DNA of 64,000 nt from Sulfitobacter pontiacus (GTDB lineage Bacteria; Pseudomonadota; Alphaproteobacteria; Rhodobacterales; Rhodobacteraceae). Both the position numbers and the translations under genes were made by a program. A model generated the notes under the pieces. The model had not been told where the DNA came from. It worked only from the letters and a program-made list of their open reading frames with translations, and searched no databases. Each line of letters begins with the position of its first letter. Within the stretch, counting starts at the first letter, position 1. Location of the stretch: the NCBI RefSeq assembly GCF_040790665.1, contig NZ_CP160849.1, positions 1,575,501-1,639,500 on the forward strand, written 5' to 3'. Of this stretch, positions 44,558 to 53,804 are shown piece by piece.

Positions 44558-44619
44558 AACTATTGCCCTATGATGTGCGTGGCTTAGGTTAAGTTCAACA
44601 CATCATAGGGAGCATTCTC

Positions 44620-45033
44620 ATGCGTGGCGCGGTTCTTTCGGCCTTTTTCGGGATGGTTTTGACCTTTGCGACGGCGCTTGGTGCCACGGCGCAGCAGGCG
44701 GATATCGAAAGCACGATCAGCGGCCAGTTCGAGGCTTTCAAAGCAGATGATTTCGAGGGTGCCTTCGCTTATGCGAGCCCCAATCTGCAGATGATGTTTC
44801 AGTCTTCGGAAAATTTTAAACGTATGGTGACCACGGGCTATCCGATGGTCTGGAAACACGCCGAGGTGCGGTTTCTGGACCTGCGCGAGATCGCTGGTGC
44901 GCAGTGGCAGAAGGTGCAGGTCACGGACCTGAAAGGATTTACCTATTTGCTGGATTATCAGATGGTTGAGACGCCCGAGGGCTGGCGTATTGCCGCCGTT
45001 CAACTGCTGGATGCGCCAAGCGTTTCTGCCTGA
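44620..45033 (+). CDS. DUF4864-like exported protein
   Basis: A 137-residue protein with a signal peptide (MRGAVLSAFFGMVLTFATALGATAQ). The mature part (DIESTISGQFEAFKADDFEGAFAYASPNLQMMF) is a small NTF2/SnoaL-like cone of the DUF4864 type, ending LDYQMVETPEGWRIAAVQLL. No enzymatic residues stand out, and members are uncharacterised. AGGGAGCATTCTC precedes the ATG. It lies 62 bases after lysS. Confidence 0.8.
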   Translation: MRGAVLSAFFGMVLTFATALGATAQQADIESTISGQFEAFKADDFEGAFAYASPNLQMMFQSSENFKRMVTTGYPMVWKHAEVRFLDLREIAGAQWQKVQVTDLKGFTYLLDYQMVETPEGWRIAAVQLLDAPSVSA

Positions 45034-45193
45034 CAGGCGCGACATCTTTGGCACGCTCATGTGACCGTTTGCGGCGTACGCTGCGGTTAGGCGTGGTTAA
45101 CCCTTTGTGCATAAATCTTTCCCCCTGCCGGCCAAGCGCCGGAGTTTTGCAATTCATGGGGGGCGACATCGCAACCCGACGAAGGGGATGACG

Positions 45194-47482
45194 ATGAACA
45201 AGGCAATCACAGACGGTCTGCTGCTGACACCTGCGGCATTTGCACAGGGCTTGGATGTGTATTCAAGCGGGGATGGCACGGCGGGGTCTGATACCTATGC
45301 CAATGCCATAAATGCGGCGTTTATCCCTGCGGATCAGGACTTTGGCGGGGCGCTTGAGCTGATAAAGACGCAATCCACGCAAAAGCTGCGATATATGGGG
45401 CAAACGCCACTTTTGCCGGGGTGTTACTTGCGGATTACGGCGCGGGTGAAGGCGATCAGTGGGAATCTGCCGTCGGTGCGGATCGCGGGGTATCCGGCGC
45501 TTGGCAATGGCAGCCGCGCGGGCGGGCTGGTGGAGGCCGGTCCGGAGGTGACGCTGACCAGCTATGGCGAGGTGGTCGAGATCAGCGCGATTGTCGGGTC
45601 GGGGCTGCGCGGCGGGGTCGATATGGTCTGGGGTAACGCGCCGGTCTATGGGCATTTCGGGCTGGACCTGACGGGGCAGAATGGCGGGGTCGTTCGCATT
45701 GACGATTTGCAGATCGAGGATGTGACGGGCGTCTTTCTGCGCGACATGCTGGCACAGGTGGATGTGCGGGACTATGGCGCGGTGGGGGATGGCAGCACCG
45801 ATGATACGGCGGCCTTTGTGGCGGCGAATGCGGATGCGCAGGGGCGCAGCGTGTTGATCCCGCGCGGGACGTATCTGCTGAACGGGGACGTGACCTTTGA
45901 CGCGCCGACGCGGTTTGAAGGGAGGGTGATCATGCCCGCCAGCGCGATCCTGCTTTTGCGCCGCAACTTTGATCTGCCGAACTATATCGAGGCTTTCGGG
46001 AATGAAGAGATCGCCTTTCGCAAGGCGTTTCAGGCGTTGCTGAACAATGCGGATCATGAATCGCTGGATCTGGGCGGGCGCAAGGTCAACGTGACTGGTC
46101 CGATCGATATGCAGGCCGCGACGCCCGAACGCAGCAGCTATGCCACGCGGCGGGTGATCCGCAACGGCCAGTTTGAAGCGGCCACGAATGGCGATTGGGA
46201 TACGGTCACGATGACCTCGCAAGCTAGCTATTCGCCCTCGGATGCGCGCAAGCTGACAAATGTGGTGAATGTGGCGAATGTGCCTGTGGGGGCGTTGATC
46301 ACGGGCAATGGGGTCGGGCGCGAGATCTATGTGCGCGCCAAGAACGTCGCCACGCAAGAGATTACCCTGAACGCGCCTTTGTATGATGCGGCGGGGACGC
46401 AGAATTTTACCTTTACGCGGTTCCAGTATCTGCTGGATTTCAGCAACTACAGCCAGCTGAGCAAATTCGTTCTGGATGACATCGAATTCCAGTGCAACAA
46501 CGTGGCCAGTGCCATCAACCTTGCGCCATCAGGGACGATTTTCCATGTGCGGGACTGCTTTATCTCGCGCCCGAAGGATCGCGGGATCACGTCGATCGGC
46601 GGTGGCTGTCAGGGGATGTTCGTGGACCGTTGCCAGTTCCTGTCCGCCGAGGATGCGCTGGACGTGCCGGACCGGACCACGATCGCGATCAACTGCAACG
46701 CCAATGACGTCAAGATTCGCGACAACCGTGCCACGCGCTTTCGCCATTTTGCGCTGCTGGCGGGGCAGAATAATATCGTCACGGGGAACCACTTCTTTCA
46801 GGGGGATACGGTCAAGAACGGCGTCCGCTCTGCCGGGTTGATCCTTGCGGCGCAGCACACGGCGAGCGTGGTCAGCGGGAACTATATCGACAATTGCTTT
46901 GTCGAATGGACCAACGAACAAGACCCGGCGCCGGACTACAGCAGCGAGTATTCTTTCAGCTCCCTGTCGATCAGCGGTAATATCTTTCTGTCGGGCGAGG
47001 TGGCCCCGTGGTTCAGCTATATCGTGATCAAGCCTCATGGGGCGGGTCATGTGATCAATGGGCTGACGATCAACGACAACCGCTTCCGCAGCATCAACGG
47101 GTTCATTGATCGGGTCGAACGGATCGATACAAGCTTTGCCGATATGGATTTCTCGCGCATGCGCAATATCGAGATGACGGGAAACTCGTTCCACGGCATC
47201 CATAATCCGGTATCGAACCCGGTGCAGGTTGAACATACCGAAGCCAGTCTGGCCAAGACCTGGGTGGTGGATATTGCCGACCGCTTTCCGTTCGGCGGGT
47301 GGGCGATTGCGGTGGATAGCATCACGATGGACGGGCCGGTGCGCAACGGATCGAATGTGGCGCAATACAGCGTGCCCTATGTGCTGACGGATCAGGGGGC
47401 GGATCGTGATCTGCTGCATCTGGTCTGGAGCACCAGCGTCAAAGGATCGATCTTTATGCAGGCGCGCATGGATAAACGCTAG
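45194..47482 (+). CDS. Pectate-lyase-superfamily beta-helix protein (possible spike/fibre)
   Basis: A 762-residue protein. The start at 45194 has GAAGGGG six bases upstream. It has no clear signal peptide. Residues about 1-190 form a lectin-like beta-sandwich (ITDGLLLTPAAFAQGLDVYSSGDGTAGSDTYANA, LPGCYLRITARVKA). Near residue 200 the Pectate_lyase_3 signature VDVRDYGAVGDGSTDDTAAF starts a long right-handed beta-helix with repeated G-N-x-(I/F) turns (VTGNHFF, VVSGNYIDN, SISGNIFL). The last 100 residues are another beta domain. Phage tailspikes and gene-transfer-agent head spikes share this build. The opposite-strand barrel gene overlaps it by 4 bases. The function is unproven. Confidence 0.85.
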   Translation: MNKAITDGLLLTPAAFAQGLDVYSSGDGTAGSDTYANAINAAFIPADQDFGGALELIKTQSTQKLRYMGQTPLLPGCYLRITARVKAISGNLPSVRIAGYPALGNGSRAGGLVEAGPEVTLTSYGEVVEISAIVGSGLRGGVDMVWGNAPVYGHFGLDLTGQNGGVVRIDDLQIEDVTGVFLRDMLAQVDVRDYGAVGDGSTDDTAAFVAANADAQGRSVLIPRGTYLLNGDVTFDAPTRFEGRVIMPASAILLLRRNFDLPNYIEAFGNEEIAFRKAFQALLNNADHESLDLGGRKVNVTGPIDMQAATPERSSYATRRVIRNGQFEAATNGDWDTVTMTSQASYSPSDARKLTNVVNVANVPVGALITGNGVGREIYVRAKNVATQEITLNAPLYDAAGTQNFTFTRFQYLLDFSNYSQLSKFVLDDIEFQCNNVASAINLAPSGTIFHVRDCFISRPKDRGITSIGGGCQGMFVDRCQFLSAEDALDVPDRTTIAINCNANDVKIRDNRATRFRHFALLAGQNNIVTGNHFFQGDTVKNGVRSAGLILAAQHTASVVSGNYIDNCFVEWTNEQDPAPDYSSEYSFSSLSISGNIFLSGEVAPWFSYIVIKPHGAGHVINGLTINDNRFRSINGFIDRVERIDTSFADMDFSRMRNIEMTGNSFHGIHNPVSNPVQVEHTEASLAKTWVVDIADRFPFGGWAIAVDSITMDGPVRNGSNVAQYSVPYVLTDQGADRDLLHLVWSTSVKGSIFMQARMDKR

Positions 47483-48153
47483 AACTCGCGCCAGAGCGAG
47501 AGTTTTAGCGCGGGGTTGGAGGTGTCGTTGATCAACGTCTCTGCCCCGATCTGGAAGCGGATATCGGGGCGGCTTTTCAGCGGGCGCATGACGATAGAGG
47601 GCGCGACAGAGGTGGCGCTGGCGACAGAGGTCGAGGCATAGTAGATTTGCAGCATCCCAGAAAACCGGTCGCCGAAGTTGATGCCTATGGTGCTGTCGAC
47701 TTTGGCGAGATGCTCTTGCAGGTAGATGTCCCACGCGAGGGAGCTGTCGATGGTCACCCAGCCGTGTTTCTGCCCCAGCGTATAGCCGCGGCCCCAAGAC
47801 AGCCCCGCTTTGACATTGGGATAGACCGCATCCCCCACCCATGCCGCGCCGAACCCCAGCTCCGCCGACCAGACGTTAGGGCGGTCGCGACGGCCTAAGG
47901 GGCGGCGCAGGAAAACCGACGCAAATCCCGATTGCAGGCCGATGGAACTGGCGAGAAAGCCGACCTCTGCCCCCAGGGTCAGGTCGTCGCGCACGCCATA
48001 TTCCATGAAGGTGCTTTCCGAAATGTCGTAGCTGCGCGTGACGTTTACCGTGGTGGAGGTAAATCCCGTGCCCTTTTCGCGCAGCCACGCGCCGCCCTGT
48101 GCAGGGGTGGGAAGCTGCAGTAAGCTAAGCAGAAGGAACGGCCAGTAGCGCAT
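47479..48153 (-). CDS. Outer-membrane beta-barrel protein, uncharacterised
   Basis: A 224-residue exported protein: signal peptide MRYWPFLLLSLLQLPTPAQG, then repeated amphipathic strands (GFTSTTVNVTRSYD, LTLGAEVGFLASS, FASVFLRRPLG, AELGFGAAWVG, KVDSTIGINFGD) and a C-terminal Phe (LSLWREF). The start follows AAAGGGTACCCC. It looks like a small outer-membrane barrel of an unnamed group found in Rhodobacteraceae, possibly lipid- or polysaccharide-related. It converges on the beta-helix gene with a 4-base overlap, so a joint role is possible but the opposite orientation argues against an operon. Confidence 0.8.
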   Translation of the reverse strand: MRYWPFLLLSLLQLPTPAQGGAWLREKGTGFTSTTVNVTRSYDISESTFMEYGVRDDLTLGAEVGFLASSIGLQSGFASVFLRRPLGRRDRPNVWSAELGFGAAWVGDAVYPNVKAGLSWGRGYTLGQKHGWVTIDSSLAWDIYLQEHLAKVDSTIGINFGDRFSGMLQIYYASTSVASATSVAPSIVMRPLKSRPDIRFQIGAETLINDTSNPALKLSLWREF

Positions 48154-48227
48154 GGGGTACCCTTTCGGCGGGTAGCTTGGCGCGTCATGCTTAACAAATT
48201 ACTTACAGACCTTTGGGGCAGCATGCG

Positions 48228-48257
48228 AAAAGGCCCGCAGCAATGCTACGGGCCTTT
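48228..48257 (-). terminator. Terminator of the small PLDc_N gene
   Basis: AAAGGCCCG pairs with CGGGCCTTT across TAGCATTGCTG (minus strand), followed by a short T tract. Confidence 0.75.
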
Positions 48258-48278
48258 GTCAAATGGTGTGTGCGTCGC

Positions 48279-48464
48279 TTAGACGTTGACGCTGCCGCCG
48301 CGTGGGCCAGCGATCAGCCATACGATAAAGCCGACGACCGGGAAGATCAGGACGCCGAGAATCCAGAGGATTTTCGCAAGCCCCGAAGCGCCGGAGGTGA
48401 AGATTTGATAGATCGCGTAGATGTCTGCGATCAGGATAATGAGTCCGAGAAGGCCGAATTCCAT
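48279..48464 (-). CDS. Small membrane protein with PLDc_N-type domain
   Basis: A 61-residue protein with two helices: MEFGLLGLIILIADIYAIYQIF and AKILWILGVLIFPVVGFIVWLIAGPRG. The W-I-L-x-V-x-(I/V)-x-P-x-x-G-x-x-x-W-x-x-x-G-P spacing is the PLDc_N (phospholipase D-nuclease N-terminal) membrane domain, here alone without a nuclease. Ribosome site AGGAGC. The function is unknown. Stress-related small membrane proteins of this type are common in proteobacteria. Confidence 0.85.
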   Translation of the reverse strand: MEFGLLGLIILIADIYAIYQIFTSGASGLAKILWILGVLIFPVVGFIVWLIAGPRGGSVNV

Positions 48465-48619
48465 TGTAAAGCTCCTGGGTTGTAATCTGCATTACTGTCT
48501 GGGGTCACAACTTCCCGCGTGGCCCAGATGTTCCCGAAATTGTTACTGGAACCATTTCCCGCTTCGCCGAGTTGCCCTTGCATCGCCTAGAACGGCAAGT
48601 GAATTTGGAAGGAAATACT

Positions 48620-48898
48620 ATGAAGACCTCTACCGCAGTAATCGCAGGCCTTGCCGCAATTCTGGTCATCGCATTTGCGATCTTTTTCATCGATATCGAT
48701 CAGACTGAAGAAGGGTCGCTGCCGGATGTTGATGTGTCCGTTGAAGGCGGCAATCTGCCCGAGTTTGACGCGCAGACCGGTTCGGTTTCCGTGACTGAAG
48801 AAGAGGTCGACGTTGAAGTTCCGGACGTTGAAGTGACCACCGAAGAGAAAACGATCACCGTCCCCGGTATTGAGGTTACTCCGCCCGCAGGTGACTGA
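48620..48898 (+). CDS. Small single-pass protein with acidic valine-rich repeats
   Basis: A 92-residue protein. One N-terminal helix (TAVIAGLAAILVIAFAIFFI) is followed by a strongly acidic extracytoplasmic tail built from a V-x-V alternation (DVDVSVEGG, GSVSVTEEEVDVEVPDVEV, KTITVPGIEVTPP). There are no Cys and hardly any basic residues after the helix. GGAAGGAA precedes the start. I do not recognise a family. The alternating pattern suggests an extended or beta-rich acidic stalk, perhaps metal- or salt-responsive, and this is only a guess. It is divergent from the PLDc_N gene. Confidence 0.7.
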   Translation: MKTSTAVIAGLAAILVIAFAIFFIDIDQTEEGSLPDVDVSVEGGNLPEFDAQTGSVSVTEEEVDVEVPDVEVTTEEKTITVPGIEVTPPAGD

Positions 48899-48921
48899 TA
48901 TCGTTTGATGGTTTGAACGCA

Positions 48922-48956
48922 GAAAGCGCCCTCTGATTTGGTCAGGGGGCGCTTTT
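48922..48956. terminator. Bidirectional terminator
   Basis: AAAGCGCC-(C)TCTGA pairs with TCAG-GGGGCGCTTT, with T and A tracts on both sides, between two converging small genes. Confidence 0.85.
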
Positions 48957-48971
48957 GTTATGGGACAGGGC

Positions 48972-49226
48972 TTAGTTGCGGGTCAGTTTGGTCGCGGGTT
49001 TCGCACCGTTGTCGCCGTCGGAGGCGAAGGTCAGCGTGACCTTATCGCCGGCCATCAGATCGGACGGGACAAGGGTTTTGGCATCCAGCGTCCAGGATGA
49101 TTTGTCTTGTAGGACGATGATATTGGCAAGGCGGTCATAGGCAAGGATCGTGCCGGTTGTCTCATCGGCAAAGGCGGGGGCAGAGAGGGCGGTCAGGCCC
49201 AGTGTAGCAAGGGCGATCAGGCGCAT
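48972..49226 (-). CDS. DUF1344-like small exported protein
   Basis: An 84-residue protein with a signal peptide (MRLIALATLGLTALSAPAFA). The mature domain ETTGTILAYDRLANIIVLQDKSSWTLDA... is a small OB-like beta-barrel of the DUF1344 kind. The start at 49226 follows GGAGGATCCCAA. A longer reading has no signal. The function is unknown. Confidence 0.8.
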   Translation of the reverse strand: MRLIALATLGLTALSAPAFADETTGTILAYDRLANIIVLQDKSSWTLDAKTLVPSDLMAGDKVTLTFASDGDNGAKPATKLTRN

Positions 49227-49393
49227 TTGGGATCCTCCGGATAAAGCGCAGACTCCGAATGTGGGGTGGGTGCGGGTGCAAAGCAATCACCTTGCAACGG
49301 GCGCATGAAAATAATTTTGCGCCAAGCCGTAGCAGGGGAACTGCGGGCGGTTGGACGGGTTGTGCCGCTACATCCAACTGACAGGAGACAGCG

Positions 49394-49579
49394 ATGAAAG
49401 CCCAATCGAAAGCCCAACAACGCGCCGCCGGTGCAGCCCTGTCTGCCAAGCGGGGCGAGACGAAGGTCAAGGAACTGCAAGGCGCGTCGAAAGATATGTA
49501 CGACAGCATGTCAGAGGACGAGCTGGAGGAGATGGCCTCGACCGACCATGACGGGTTGCCGGACGAGGTGGATGACTAG
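49394..49579 (+). CDS. DUF3008-family small protein
   Basis: A 61-residue hydrophilic protein: lysine-rich first half (KAQSKAQQRAAGAALSAKRGE) and acidic second half (MYDSMSEDELEEMASTDHDGLPDEVDD). This basic-then-acidic layout and the SMSEDELEEMAST motif are characteristic of DUF3008, uncharacterised in proteobacteria. ACAGGAGACAGCG precedes the ATG. The stop lies in a terminator hairpin shared with uvrB. Confidence 0.85.
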   Translation: MKAQSKAQQRAAGAALSAKRGETKVKELQGASKDMYDSMSEDELEEMASTDHDGLPDEVDD

Positions 49580-49600
49580 GCGCGCCGCCTAGCGTTTTTT
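49576..49600 (+). terminator. Terminator nested between two stop codons
   Basis: CTAGGCG (49576-49582) pairs with CGCCTAG (49586-49592) over CGC, then CGTTTTTT. The stem contains the stop codons of both converging genes, and the T run is part of the last uvrB codons. Confidence 0.75.
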
Positions 49601-51805
49601 GCCGCTGTAGCGGGATTTGCCGCCGCGCATCCCGCCGCGACCGCCGGTTGATCGGCCCGACGCCTTTTGCGCGTCGTCGACGGCTTTTTCGACAGCGTAC
49701 TGTCGCGCCATCGGATCGTCGGCGATGGCCAGATCGACGGACTCGAGCCGCTTGACCTCGTCGCGCAGGCGTGCGGCTTCTTCGAATTCGAGGTTCTCGG
49801 CCGCTTTGCGCATATCGGTGCGCAGCGCGTCGAGCACGGTTTGCAGGTTGCCGCCCGCGAGCGGGTTGTCGATCTTGGCCGTGACGCGGCTCATGTCCAC
49901 ATCGCCTTTGTAGAGACCGGCGAGGATATCATCGACATTCTTCTTGACCGTTGTCGGCGTGATCCCGTGTTCTTCGTTATAGGCCAGCTGCTTGGCGCGA
50001 CGGCGGTCGGTTTCGCCAATCGCACGCTCCATCGAGCCGGTGATCCGGTCGGCGTACATGATCACGCGACCTTCGGCGTTCCGCGCGGCCCGACCGATGG
50101 TCTGGATCAACGAGGTCTCCGAGCGCAGGAACCCTTCCTTATCCGCATCGAGAATCGCCACCAGCCCACATTCGGGAATGTCCAAGCCTTCGCGCAGAAG
50201 GTTGATCCCGATCAGCACGTCAAAAGCGCCAAGCCGCAGGTCGCGCAGGATTTCGATGCGTTCGATCGTGTCGATATCGCTGTGCATGTAGCGCACGCGG
50301 ATGCCCTGTTCGTGCATGTATTCGGTCAGGTCTTCGGCCATGCGTTTGGTCAGAACGGTGCAAAGCGTGCGATAGCCGTCGGCGGCGACCTTGCGCACTT
50401 CGTCCAGCAGATCGTCGACCTGCATCTCGACAGGGCGAATCTCGATCTTGGGGTCGATCAGGCCGGTGGGGCGAATGATCTGTTCGGTAAAGACACCGCC
50501 GGATTGTTCGATTTCCCACGCGGCGGGGGTGGCCGAGACAAAGACCGACTGCGGGCGCATAGCATCCCATTCCTCGAACTTAAGCGGGCGGTTGTCCATA
50601 CAGGAGGGCAGGCGGAACCCGTGTTCGGCCAGCGTGAATTTGCGTCGGTAGTCGCCTTTATACATGCCGCCGATCTGCGGCACGGAGACGTGGCTTTCGT
50701 CCGCAAAGACAATTGCGTTGTCGGGGATGAATTCAAACAGCGTGGGGGGCGGTTCGCCCGGCGCGCGGCCCGTGAGATAGCGCGAATAGTTTTCGATCCC
50801 GTTGCAGACGCCGGTGGCTTCAAGCATCTCGATGTCGAAGTTGCAGCGTTGCTCAAGCCGTTGCGCTTCCAGCAGTTTTCCTTCGGCGACAAGCTGGTCC
50901 AGCCGCATCCGCAGCTCTTTCTTGATGCCGATCACCGCTTGGTTCATCGTTGGTTTCGGCGTCACATAGTGGCTGTTGGCGTAGACGCGGATTTGGTCGA
51001 AGCTACCAGTTTTCTCGCCCGTAAGAGGGTCGAATTCAGTGATGCTTTCCAGCTCTTCGCCAAAGAAAGACAGACGCCATGCGCGGTCCTCAAGGTGGGC
51101 GGGAAAGATTTCAAGGCTGTCGCCGCGTACGCGGAAAGTGCCACGCTGAAAGGCGGCGTCATTGCGTTTATACGCCTGTGCGATCAGGTCCGCGATCACT
51201 TGGCGTTGGTCGTAGTTGTTACCGGTCTTTAAGTCCTGCGTCATCGCGCCATAGGTCTCGACCGAGCCGATACCGTAGATGCACGATACCGACGCGATGA
51301 TGATCACGTCATCGCGTTCCAGCAGCGCCCGCGTGGCAGAGTGGCGCATCCGGTCGATCTGTTCGTTGATCTGGCTTTCCTTCTCGATGAAGGTATCGGA
51401 CCGCGCGACATAGGCTTCGGGCTGGTAGTAGTCGTAGTATGAGACGAAATATTCCACGGCGTTGTCGGGGAAGAACCCTTTGAATTCGCCGTAAAGCTGC
51501 GCCGCTAGCGTCTTGTTCGGCGCGAGGATGATCGCGGGGCGCTGCGTTTCCTCGATCACCTTGGCCATCGTGAACGTCTTGCCCGTCCCCGTGGCCCCCA
51601 AAAGCACCTGATCGCGTTCGCCTGACCGCACCCCTTCGGACAGTTCCTTGATCGCCGTGGGCTGGTCGCCTGCGGGTTCGAATTCGGTCGCCAGCTTGAA
51701 CTTCTTGCCGCCCTCGAGCTTGGGGCGTTCGCGCACGTTGGGCGCGGGATTGGCAAGATAGGCGTCTTTGCGCTCGGGCAGGCTGTCAGAGTGGGCGTAG
51801 GCCAT
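49589..51805 (-). CDS. uvrB: UvrABC system protein B
   Basis: The damage-verifying helicase-like subunit of nucleotide excision repair, 738 residues. Walker A is [12 protein letters not shown], the beta-hairpin region is [17 protein letters not shown], motif [13 protein letters not shown], and motif [16 protein letters not shown]. The C-terminal UVR domain ([17 protein letters not shown]) binds UvrC. The tail continues about 50 residues with Gly/Arg/Lys-rich repeats ([22 protein letters not shown]), longer than in E. coli. The start [12 protein letters not shown] is typical of Rhodobacteraceae. No SOS box was recognised. Confidence 0.97.
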   Translation of the reverse strand: MAYAHSDSLPERKDAYLANPAPNVRERPKLEGGKKFKLATEFEPAGDQPTAIKELSEGVRSGERDQVLLGATGTGKTFTMAKVIEETQRPAIILAPNKTLAAQLYGEFKGFFPDNAVEYFVSYYDYYQPEAYVARSDTFIEKESQINEQIDRMRHSATRALLERDDVIIIASVSCIYGIGSVETYGAMTQDLKTGNNYDQRQVIADLIAQAYKRNDAAFQRGTFRVRGDSLEIFPAHLEDRAWRLSFFGEELESITEFDPLTGEKTGSFDQIRVYANSHYVTPKPTMNQAVIGIKKELRMRLDQLVAEGKLLEAQRLEQRCNFDIEMLEATGVCNGIENYSRYLTGRAPGEPPPTLFEFIPDNAIVFADESHVSVPQIGGMYKGDYRRKFTLAEHGFRLPSCMDNRPLKFEEWDAMRPQSVFVSATPAAWEIEQSGGVFTEQIIRPTGLIDPKIEIRPVEMQVDDLLDEVRKVAADGYRTLCTVLTKRMAEDLTEYMHEQGIRVRYMHSDIDTIERIEILRDLRLGAFDVLIGINLLREGLDIPECGLVAILDADKEGFLRSETSLIQTIGRAARNAEGRVIMYADRITGSMERAIGETDRRRAKQLAYNEEHGITPTTVKKNVDDILAGLYKGDVDMSRVTAKIDNPLAGGNLQTVLDALRTDMRKAAENLEFEEAARLRDEVKRLESVDLAIADDPMARQYAVEKAVDDAQKASGRSTGGRGGMRGGKSRYSGKKR

Positions 51806-51905
51806 AACATCGTCCTTTGGGGGTGTTCCCTAAGGTGTCATGTTTTCGCGCGGGTTCAAGGGGCGGAGCTTTGCGCGACGCGCATATGTCGCTTTCGTCG
51901 CAGGC

Positions 51906-52190
51906 TTATTTACTCAGTCGTTTACGATTGGCGCGGACCTTTTTGCTGACCGGGACCATCGCGGCCGAGAAAATCTGGTCGGGCGTGCCCCCGGCAAAGG
52001 CGGCTTTGGTGGCCGCCTGATAGGCTTTGGCCATGGCGGGGCCTTTTTCATTGACCATGCGGGCGTTCTCTCCGCGGGTCTGGGGAAGGGCACCGGCCAT
52101 CCCCAAAAGCCTAAGTGTCATAACGGCTTGGGTGTCGATCATCAGCTTGGCGAGGTTGGCATTGAGCGTCATCAGGGTCAGGGGGTTCAT
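51906..52190 (-). CDS. Conserved hypothetical small helical protein
   Basis: A 94-residue protein (begins MNPLTLMTLNANLAKLMIDTQ). It is Ala/Met-rich, amphipathic and basic at the C-terminus (VSKKVRANRKRLSK). It has no Cys, signal or membrane segment. GGAGCACCTCTC precedes the start. It resembles short phasin-like or unnamed alphaproteobacterial proteins, and the sequence does not establish a function. The gene is small, but codon use and start signal look real. Confidence 0.65.
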   Translation of the reverse strand: MNPLTLMTLNANLAKLMIDTQAVMTLRLLGMAGALPQTRGENARMVNEKGPAMAKAYQAATKAAFAGGTPDQIFSAAMVPVSKKVRANRKRLSK

Positions 52191-52330
52191 GAGAGGTGCT
52201 CCGATTGCATGAAGTCAGTCTATGCTGCGCCGCAGCATATGTAACGCGAATTCGGCACAAATCACTGTGATGCCTTGATCCTTGGCCGTATTTGGCTGAT
52301 AAACCGCCTGATCACAGCGGAGATTCAGCT

Positions 52331-52642
52331 ATGCGCGCGCGTATTTATCAGCCTTCCCGAACTGCCATGTCCTCTGGCACGGCCAAAACCCGTGTCTGGT
52401 TGCTGGAATTCGACCCAGAGCACGCGCGCGAGATTGACCCGTTGATGGGCTGGACCTCGTCGAAGGACACGCAAACGCAGGTGCGTTTGCAGTTCGCCAC
52501 CAAGGAAGAAGCGGTGGAATACGCCCGCGATCACAACATCGACGCGCTGGTGCAAGACCCCAACAAACGCCGCGCAAATGTCCGCGCCGGCGGCTATGGC
52601 GAGAATTTCGCCACAGGGCGCCGCGGGGCCTGGACGCATTAA
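52331..52642 (+). CDS. NDUFS4-like NADH dehydrogenase (complex I) accessory subunit
   Basis: A 103-residue ETC-complex-I-subunit conserved-region protein. Characteristic segments are [56 protein letters not shown] and [14 protein letters not shown]. This is the bacterial version of mitochondrial NDUFS4 and is found in alphaproteobacteria away from the nuo operon. The start at 52331 directly precedes the conserved RIYQP; the longer frame is unsupported. A terminator follows after about 60 bases. Confidence 0.9.
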   Translation: MRARIYQPSRTAMSSGTAKTRVWLLEFDPEHAREIDPLMGWTSSKDTQTQVRLQFATKEEAVEYARDHNIDALVQDPNKRRANVRAGGYGENFATGRRGAWTH

Positions 52643-52703
52643 CTCTTTCTACGTTTTCTTATGCTAGGCCCGTGACGGGCGGTGTGAGCGATACATATTC
52701 ACA

Positions 52704-52732
52704 GGGCGGCCCCTCGCACGGTCGCCCGTTTT
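52704..52732 (+). terminator. Terminator before MYG1 gene
   Basis: GGGCGGCC pairs with GGTCGCCC (one G-T wobble), loop CCTCGCAC, then GTTTTC. Confidence 0.75.
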
Positions 52733-52772
52733 CATTTCGACCTGCTGAACAAATGCGCAAAGGTACAGAAAC

Positions 52773-53699
52773 ATGACGATCACCCAACTCGTGACCCACT
52801 CAGGCGGTTTTCATGCGGATGAACTCCTATCCTCTGTCATCCTGACGCGGCTGTTTCCCGACGCCACGGTGCTGCGCAGCCGCGACAAGGCGCTGATCAC
52901 ACCGGCCGAGGGGCGCATCATCTACGACGTGGGCGGTGACTTTGATGCCGAAGCAGGGATTTTCGATCACCATCAACGTCCCAATCCGCTGCGTGAAGAC
53001 GGGCAGCCCTATAGCTCTTTCGGGCTGATCTGGGCGCATTACGGGCATGATTATCTGCGCGCGCTCGACGTGCCCGAGGCGGATGTGAATGCCATCCACG
53101 ACAGTTTCGATCGCGGGTTTGTTCTGCCGATCGACCTGCTGGACAATGGTGCCGTCAACGCGTCAGAGGCGGGGCCGCTGTTTGCCGGTCTGACCTTGCC
53201 CGCGCTGTTGGAAAGCCTGAAACCCGTCTTCGATGACCGCGAGGAAGGCGTGGACGACCGCGCCTTTGCCGCCGCCTTGCCCATTGCGCGCGCCTTTGTC
53301 GAAGCGTCGATCCGTCGCAAAGCCGCCAAGTTCCGCGCCGAAGCGATGGTCATGACCGCCATTGATGCCGCGGGCGAGGGGCATGTGCTGGACCTGCCCA
53401 TGGGCATGCCGTTTCGCGGGGCCGTGGTGAAGGCGGGGGCGGATCATCTGCTGTTCGTCATCCACCCGCGCGGCGAGGAATGGACGCTGACAACGATCCG
53501 GTCGGGGGATGATACGTTCGAGAACCGCGCTGATCTTCCGGTCGCTTGGGCGGGTCAAAAAGACGCCGCGCTTGAGGAAGCATCAGGCGTCAAAGGGGCA
53601 AAGTTCTGCCACAACGGCCGCTTTATCGCCGTCGCCGATAGCCGCGAGGCGATTTTGCAGATGGCCGACATCGCGGTGAAGGAAGCGCTGGCAGCGTAA
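52773..53699 (+). CDS. MYG1-family (DHH-like) metal-dependent phosphoesterase/nuclease
   Basis: A 308-residue protein. The metal-binding motifs are THSGGFHADE (residues 7-16), VGGDFDAEAGIFDHHQ (the DHH), and the conserved NAIHDSFDRGF and FVEASIRR segments. The C-terminal region has GAKFCHNGRFIAVADSREAIL, as in MYG1. Eukaryotic MYG1 is a 3'-5' RNA exonuclease in nucleus and mitochondria; the bacterial role is not settled. The start is preceded by CAAAGGTACAGAAAC. selA begins 105 bases downstream. Confidence 0.9.
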   Translation: MTITQLVTHSGGFHADELLSSVILTRLFPDATVLRSRDKALITPAEGRIIYDVGGDFDAEAGIFDHHQRPNPLREDGQPYSSFGLIWAHYGHDYLRALDVPEADVNAIHDSFDRGFVLPIDLLDNGAVNASEAGPLFAGLTLPALLESLKPVFDDREEGVDDRAFAAALPIARAFVEASIRRKAAKFRAEAMVMTAIDAAGEGHVLDLPMGMPFRGAVVKAGADHLLFVIHPRGEEWTLTTIRSGDDTFENRADLPVAWAGQKDAALEEASGVKGAKFCHNGRFIAVADSREAILQMADIAVKEALAA

Positions 53700-53804
53700 C
53701 CCGCGCTGCGGGCCTTTTGGTCGCCTGCCTTTGGCCTGCGTTCCGGCTTGCCCCCGTGGCCCGCGCGATTACACTGCGCGTTCAGCCATCGGGGGGCGTG
53801 ACGC

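Noticed and set aside
53700..53718. Terminator after the MYG1 gene
   Set aside because: CCCGC-GCT-GCGGG followed by CCTTTT has only five pairs and a three-base loop; too weak to list.
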